A DNA stretch of 64,000 bases, taken from the NCBI GenBank assembly GCA_022749755.1, contig CM040447.1, forward strand, positions 7,028,545 to 7,092,544. Reading direction: 5' to 3'. This document shows, one piece after another, positions 58,819 through 64,000 of this stretch (within the stretch, counting starts at the first letter, position 1; every line of letters begins with the position of its first letter). The notes below the pieces were generated by a model. The model was given only the letters and a program-made list of their open reading frames with translations. It made no database searches and was not told the origin of the DNA. The translations under genes were made by a program, and so were the position numbers. The DNA comes from Azadirachta indica (Eukaryota > Streptophyta > Magnoliopsida > Sapindales > Meliaceae).

Positions 58819-61800
58819 TCAAGCAGATATAGAACAGAGATCGTCGAAAACTTGTCTGATATTAGGCCTTTCATTTACAGGGAAAATGCACCTGAGCGAT
58901 ATCCCAAGCAAATCATCCATTGCTTTTGATGGTTCTTCCCCGCCGGCAATATCTCTGTCAATGCAGTCCATTCCCCGGCCTTCTTGGTCACAGAGCCTGA
59001 CCCAGTCAGTGAGATCAACGGCTCCAGATTGGCCTGATATAATATCACCGGCACTTCGTCTGGTTAACAGTTCCATAAGAATTACTCCGAATGCATACAC
59101 ATCAGCCTTGAATGAGGGAGCTGGTTTTGATGCTGTTGCAAGTTCTGGAGCACGGTAACCCAGTGCTCCGAGATTCAGCATCTGCTCAGCAATGCCAGCC
59201 GGAGTCATTAGCCGGTGAAGTCCATAATCGGTAAGGCGAACATCATAATCCGGGTCTGCCAGGAGTATGTTTGTAGGCTTTAGGTTTCCATGTGGCAAGC
59301 CTCTATCGTGAAGGTATAATAGACACCGAGCAACATCCACTGCAACTTTTAGTCTCTGACTGAACGATAGCGGGGAGTATCTCCGAGGAGTAGTCTCTGT
59401 GTTAACATTCATACAGGTCAAATAATAGAAAATGTAACAGAAAATAATAATATGCTTTATTATTACGCATGTAAATCAGATGGGAAGAATAATAATATTT
59501 ATGAAACTGGAACCTACTGCTACAATTGTTCAAGGTTTTCAGAAGTTAGAATTCAGGCAGATAAAACAAAAGGAACAGTAATTTGACATACTCAGGAACA
59601 ACTTTCCGCACATGTCATGACACAAGCTGTTCTCTTAATTCATGCTGATTTAACAAATCAGATCAGAGAAACAAATTTTTCTTCTGAAATGTTTTAGATG
59701 AGTGATGATATTAAAGATTCATACTGTGGTTTATGCGATTATGGCTGACTTCCCCAGAGTCAATGATTCAGCATATTTTACCTCTTCCTTAAAATTGAAG
59801 TAAAATTCAATATTTATCTAAAACGAATCACCCAAAACGAAGCAATCTACTAAACACTCCAAGAACATTCAAATGGCAACTGTGCCTTTGTAAGATAAGT
59901 TAGCTCAAGGTTCTAACAAAAATTTCAACAATGTTATGCAGAATAGTGATAAATTAACACCAAAAAAGTTCTCCAGTAGCATATTATGGTCAGTAACTAG
60001 AAGATAAGCCATTCTTGATGTGAATGTCACCGCATACCCAAGGAAAATGCAAAAACAATATACAATGCGATATCAGCATGCAGTGAGAGCCCCTATAAAA
60101 ATGGCACAGAACTGCAGAAAGCTGCTGGGAAATGATAACTCAGACAAAAAGTAAAAAGGTACTTTGAACTTTTACCATAAAGATGTACGGCCAAGCTATC
60201 TCCCCGGATATAGTCAGCTAGAAGAAGTCTCTCCTGCTCTCTGGGTCCCCAATAGTATGCTCGCAATGGAACAATCTTCGGATGCCTCATAGACCCAATC
60301 TTTTTAACTTCCTTAGCAAATTCTTTCTTATGTTTGACCAGTCCTACCCGCAACCATTTCACGGTCAACATATGCCCACTATCTAGAGTAGCTTTATAAA
60401 GAGTTCCGTGGCTGCTTCTCCCAAGAACTTCTGCCGGGGCTCGAGATAATTCTTCAGCAGTGAATGCTAGTGAAGCATCCAGGAAGAACAGTTCTCCAGC
60501 TAACCGATCTGGTGAGTACACATCCAACATGACAGGAGGTTCACGGGCCTCAATAAAACTGGGCGAGGAAGACAATGGAGAACCTGGTGAGGACTTCCGT
60601 CCGAATATTGCAGGATGACTATCGAGCAAATTAGGATTCATGGATGCCGAACTGGCAGCTACTCCCTCATTTTGCTCAATAATTTCTGTTATAAACTCTG
60701 CCTGCCCAGATAATGATCTTGAATTTGAAGTAAGCAAGTGATCATTTGAAAAGCTCAAGGAAGAAGGTGGGCGTTGAACATTTGAGTGGAAATTGAAAAC
60801 AGAAGGCCGTGAAAATCTCCCTTCCTTAATATCTCTCCCAGTAGTTTGGCCATTAAATTTAGTTCTTCCATGAAATTCCTTAAGTTGTGTCCGATGATAG
60901 ACCAGTAAAACGAAAACAATCATCACAGCAGCTCCGACAGTGGCAACAATGATTGCTACTCTAATACTGCTCTTCGAACTGTGATGTTTCACTCCAGCAG
61001 AATCCCGACCTTGAGCATAATTTGTTGATGGCATGTCATCTGGCAAGATTAACAAGTCATTTCCAGGGCGGAATGAAGACTTAGGGAAATTTCTCAAATT
61101 TTTGGGGATACGGCCTGTTAGATCATTGTATGACACATTAAATTCATTTAGTCTTGACGAAAGCTTATCAGGGAGTTTACCCTTGAACTTGTTTCCAGAT
61201 AAATCAAGGTACTCCAAGACACTAAGTTTGTTCAATTCTGTCGGTAGATCTCCCGATAAGTCATTGTTTGCGAGATTCAGCAGTGTCAGTCTCCCCATGT
61301 TACCAATATCTGAAGGCAAGACACCACTTAAGGAATTACTCGAGAGATCAAGCGACTCCATTGGCGGATAAGAAGGTAGAACTAATAATTCACTTGCATG
61401 TGAGCCTTGAAAAGGAATAGGCCCGCTAAATCCATTTCCTGAAAGATTCAGGTTTGTCAAAGTCATTGAAGCAAAAAAACTGGCTGGAATGGGACCGTTA
61501 AGTTGATTCAAACTGATATCAACAGTGACCAATCTTGGGGACGTCTCTAGTAGAGAAGGCAAGGGGCCAACTAGGGAATTATTCCCGAGATTGAATATAA
61601 TTAATCTATTAAACTCAGAAGTCAAGTTTGGTAAGTTTCCTGACAAATTGTTAGAACTTAAATCTACAATCTCCAAATTGGCTTCCCAGTTCTGCATAAC
61701 CGATATGTCACCAGAGATCATATTTCTGCTCAAATCCAACATTACACAACTTTTCAGAGAAGTCGGCAAACTGCCTGATAAACTATTTGATGATAGATTC

Positions 61801-63709
61801 AAAACACTGAGAGTTGTAGAGTTAATTCCACGAATTGAACCTGCATACATGAGTTGGGAATACAAGAGACTCAGATAAAGCATGAAGTCAACAATATAAT
61901 AGAAAAACAGAAGCACAAAATGCATGACAGCTTTAGTTTTAACAGTCCGAAAACTATGAACACCACAGTTTTCAACCTTGCCAATAGGCAGAATCAATTA
62001 AAATCACATAAAAAACAATTGGAGTTTAATTGTTAGTGAGTAGTCAATATTCCTATAGTCAAGAAATGACAAGTGAGAATCCAAAACTAAACAGCATTTT
62101 CTTCATGCAAATAAAGAAGACAAGAACATGCAACTTGAAGTTGACAATTAAGATATTTTTAGACATTGAACAATACCAATTACGAAAAAGACATTTTTGA
62201 AAGATTAATACTTATATATTCAGCAGTAAATCTACAGTCAGTGAAAAAGTAATAACCCAGGATTCCTTTTCTCTAAACACATGCTTGAATTTCGTAATTG
62301 AATTTTAAACATAAGAATAGTTTTAAATAATTCTCTTTTGTCTCTATGTCATCCAATCAGTCGCCTTCAGAGACATAAATGGTGAGATCCACAGACCTAC
62401 AAGGCTACTTTTCCAAGCTTCTACCATAATTTTGTACAAGAATCTATTATTATGTAAAACAATGTAGATCTTTCGCTGGTAAGATCTTTGATACAAGTTT
62501 AATTATATGAATCTGCACAAACAACAATGTATTTGCCGAGTAAATTTGCTAAACAGAAAGTCAAAGACCATATTCATCATTAAGAAAATGGGTATCATAA
62601 CACTGTTTTCACGTAAGAGAAAAACCTTAGCAAACAAAATTCCAGATCCCTATCATCAACAAGTTCAGTAATATAACTAAACATACCCTATAACATTCAA
62701 CTTAGTGCAATAATATTAAATATTCCAACAAAACTAAACAAAAATGAAGAACAGCACAATAATTTTTGACGTTACCTGTAAATCCATTGTGACTGAGATC
62801 CAATTCCTGAACTGGAAGCCCACTCTCGAATAACTCCTCTGGTATCATCCCGAACAGTTGATTATTCCCTAACCTCAAAACCTTCAAATTTGGCAGCGAC
62901 CCGAATCCTGGCAACTCTCCAGAAATCCCGTTGTCACCCAAATCCAACACTACCAAATTCCGAAACAACCCAATAACATCACTTGTGAAAAATTTTCCAT
63001 TCAACCTGTTATGACTCAAGTTCATAAAACGCAACGTATTAGCAATACTCGAAACATTCTCTACATCAAATCTTAAACCTCCATAAAACTTGTTAAAACT
63101 CAAGTCAACGGATTCAACATTCTTCAGCTCAGTCATTATTTCACTAATATCGCCCCATAATTCATTTCTATGCAAATCCAAAGCTTTCAACTGCTGAAAA
63201 TTCCGAAAATTACCCGGAACTCCTCCTGTGAAATTATTCATCGATAGATTAAGATAATTTAACCCCCATAAATCCGTGATCCGACGCGGGATCGGACCAT
63301 AAAACTTGTTGTTAGACAGATCCAAGTACTGCAACGAACTCATAGATCCCAATGTGGGTACTAACCGACCCGTGAAGAAATTACCCGACAAAGAAAGATT
63401 CTGCAGCGATTTCAAGTTGGTCAATGTGTAAAATTTCAGCTCTCCGGACAAATCCATCTTATTCAAGTCGATAGAAACCACCGAACCGGTATCGAGGTCG
63501 CAGGTGACACCGGTCCACGAAGCGGGGCACCCACTCCGGTTGGACAAAGACGAAATGTTCCATGTAGAATGGATTTTATTCAACGGGTCGTCGTGAATAC
63601 CCTTTTTGAACTCCAGCAAAGATGCAATCTCCGATTGGGAACCCAAAACGGCGACGAAAAGGGAAAGGAAGCAGAAAAAGAAGGCCGTTGAGGACAAAGT
63701 TAGAGTCAT
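58819..63709 (-). CDS. LRR receptor-like kinase, orthologue of At5g10020, 1,058 aa, probably inactive kinase
   Basis: Plasma-membrane receptor-like protein. Exons on the minus strand: 63709-62776, 61840-60176, 59396-58819. Both junctions are phase 1 with GT-AG borders, and joined they give 1,058 codons, close to the Arabidopsis relative. Signal peptide about 1-24 (MTLTLSSTAFFFCFLSLF), an LRR N-terminal cap, about 20 LRRs to about 560, one membrane span about 599-622 (VAIIVATVGAAVMIVFVLL), a Ser-rich juxtamembrane stretch, and a kinase-like domain about 770-1058. Motifs: LGRSSHG in place of a strict Gly-rich loop, Lys near 805 (TVKWLR), HGN (902-904) for HRD, DYG (923-925) for DFG, APE at 949-951. 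Loss of the catalytic Asp (HGN) predicts an atypical kinase that signals through partners. Ligand unknown. Confidence 0.92.
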
Positions 63710-64000
63710 TTAGGTTACAATAACTGTATTTATCAATAAAACTAAAACAGACCCAGCTGAGAATAACTCATTTGGGAGATGGGAAACCCTAGAAATCAGG
63801 AATTAAAATAAACTTAACAGAGATTGAAGAAATTAGGGTTCCATTTGAAAATGGAGGAAGAAGAAGAAGAAGAAAGAGAGAGAAGAGTTTTGTCGTGCAG
63901 AGTTTTTGGTTGTTGGGATGAGTAACTACACGCTGTAAAGGACAAGCTTTTGATGCATATTATATGTTTGTGTTGTTGATTCACAGAGAGTTTTTGTGCG
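63710..64000 (-). promoter_or_regulatory. 5' leader and promoter side of the receptor kinase
   Basis: Upstream of the ATG, the minus strand has a CT-rich tract (GA-rich on the plus strand at about 63,851-63,888), of the kind often seen in plant 5' leaders. No clear TATA box is seen within the window. Confidence 0.35.

Noticed and set aside
58886..59158. Plus-strand frame over the receptor kinase exon 3
   Set aside because: Antisense to conserved kinase motifs, with no similarity of its own that I recognise.

Overview
The window is nuclear DNA of a flowering plant, almost certainly a eudicot. It is AT-rich, its genes are split by GT-AG introns, and it carries plant-only families: CC-NB-LRR (CNL) immune receptors, a PLS-type pentatricopeptide repeat (PPR) protein, plant mTERF proteins, defensin-like (DEFL) peptides and an LRR receptor-like kinase. 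The PPR and kinase genes look like orthologues of Arabidopsis At4g19191 and At5g10020. The species cannot be fixed from sequence alone.

Region 1 (1-26,160) is a CNL cluster in active birth and death. It holds the 3' two thirds of one intact-looking CNL (1-2,223), one complete CNL (5,333-8,833), an LRR fragment (about 9.8-10.5 kb) and two broken CNLs (13.1-20.5 kb and 21.4-24.4 kb). The copies share a last coding intron before a four-codon terminal exon, an intron in the 3' untranslated region, and about 1 kb of flank on each side. The first broken CNL is split by a rearranged Ty1/copia retrotransposon (three LTRs, one inverted, one holding a MITE) and by a segment with a tRNA-Ser-like sequence. 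It then ends in a fragment copied from a defensin-like gene. The complete CNL carries Val in place of the Asp of the MHD switch.

Region 2 (26,160-48,200) encodes small secreted cysteine-rich peptides around one PPR gene on the minus strand. A classical 8-Cys defensin-like gene lies at 26,164. A further family shares its first six cysteine spacings but ends in Cys-Cys-Cys; its copies lie at 30.9, 32.0, 33.9, 36.6, 39.9, 41.8, 44.5 and 47.8 kb. About 7.95 kb is tandemly duplicated, with the junction inside an intron, so the gene at 39,923 is a hybrid. Several copies are damaged by a stop, frameshift, lost donor or lost Cys.

Region 3 (49,000-57,715, minus strand) is a tandem mTERF cluster: two intact intronless genes, one with a one-base frameshift, and two 3' fragments. 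A 3.4 kb duplication made one gene-plus-fragment pair. Region 4 (58,819-63,709, minus strand) is a three-exon LRR receptor kinase of 1,058 residues with a probably inactive kinase domain.

The immune receptors and secreted peptides are both fast-evolving defence or recognition families that share one locus. The sequence shows physical exchange between them (the chimera at 20.53 kb) but gives no direct evidence of a shared pathway.
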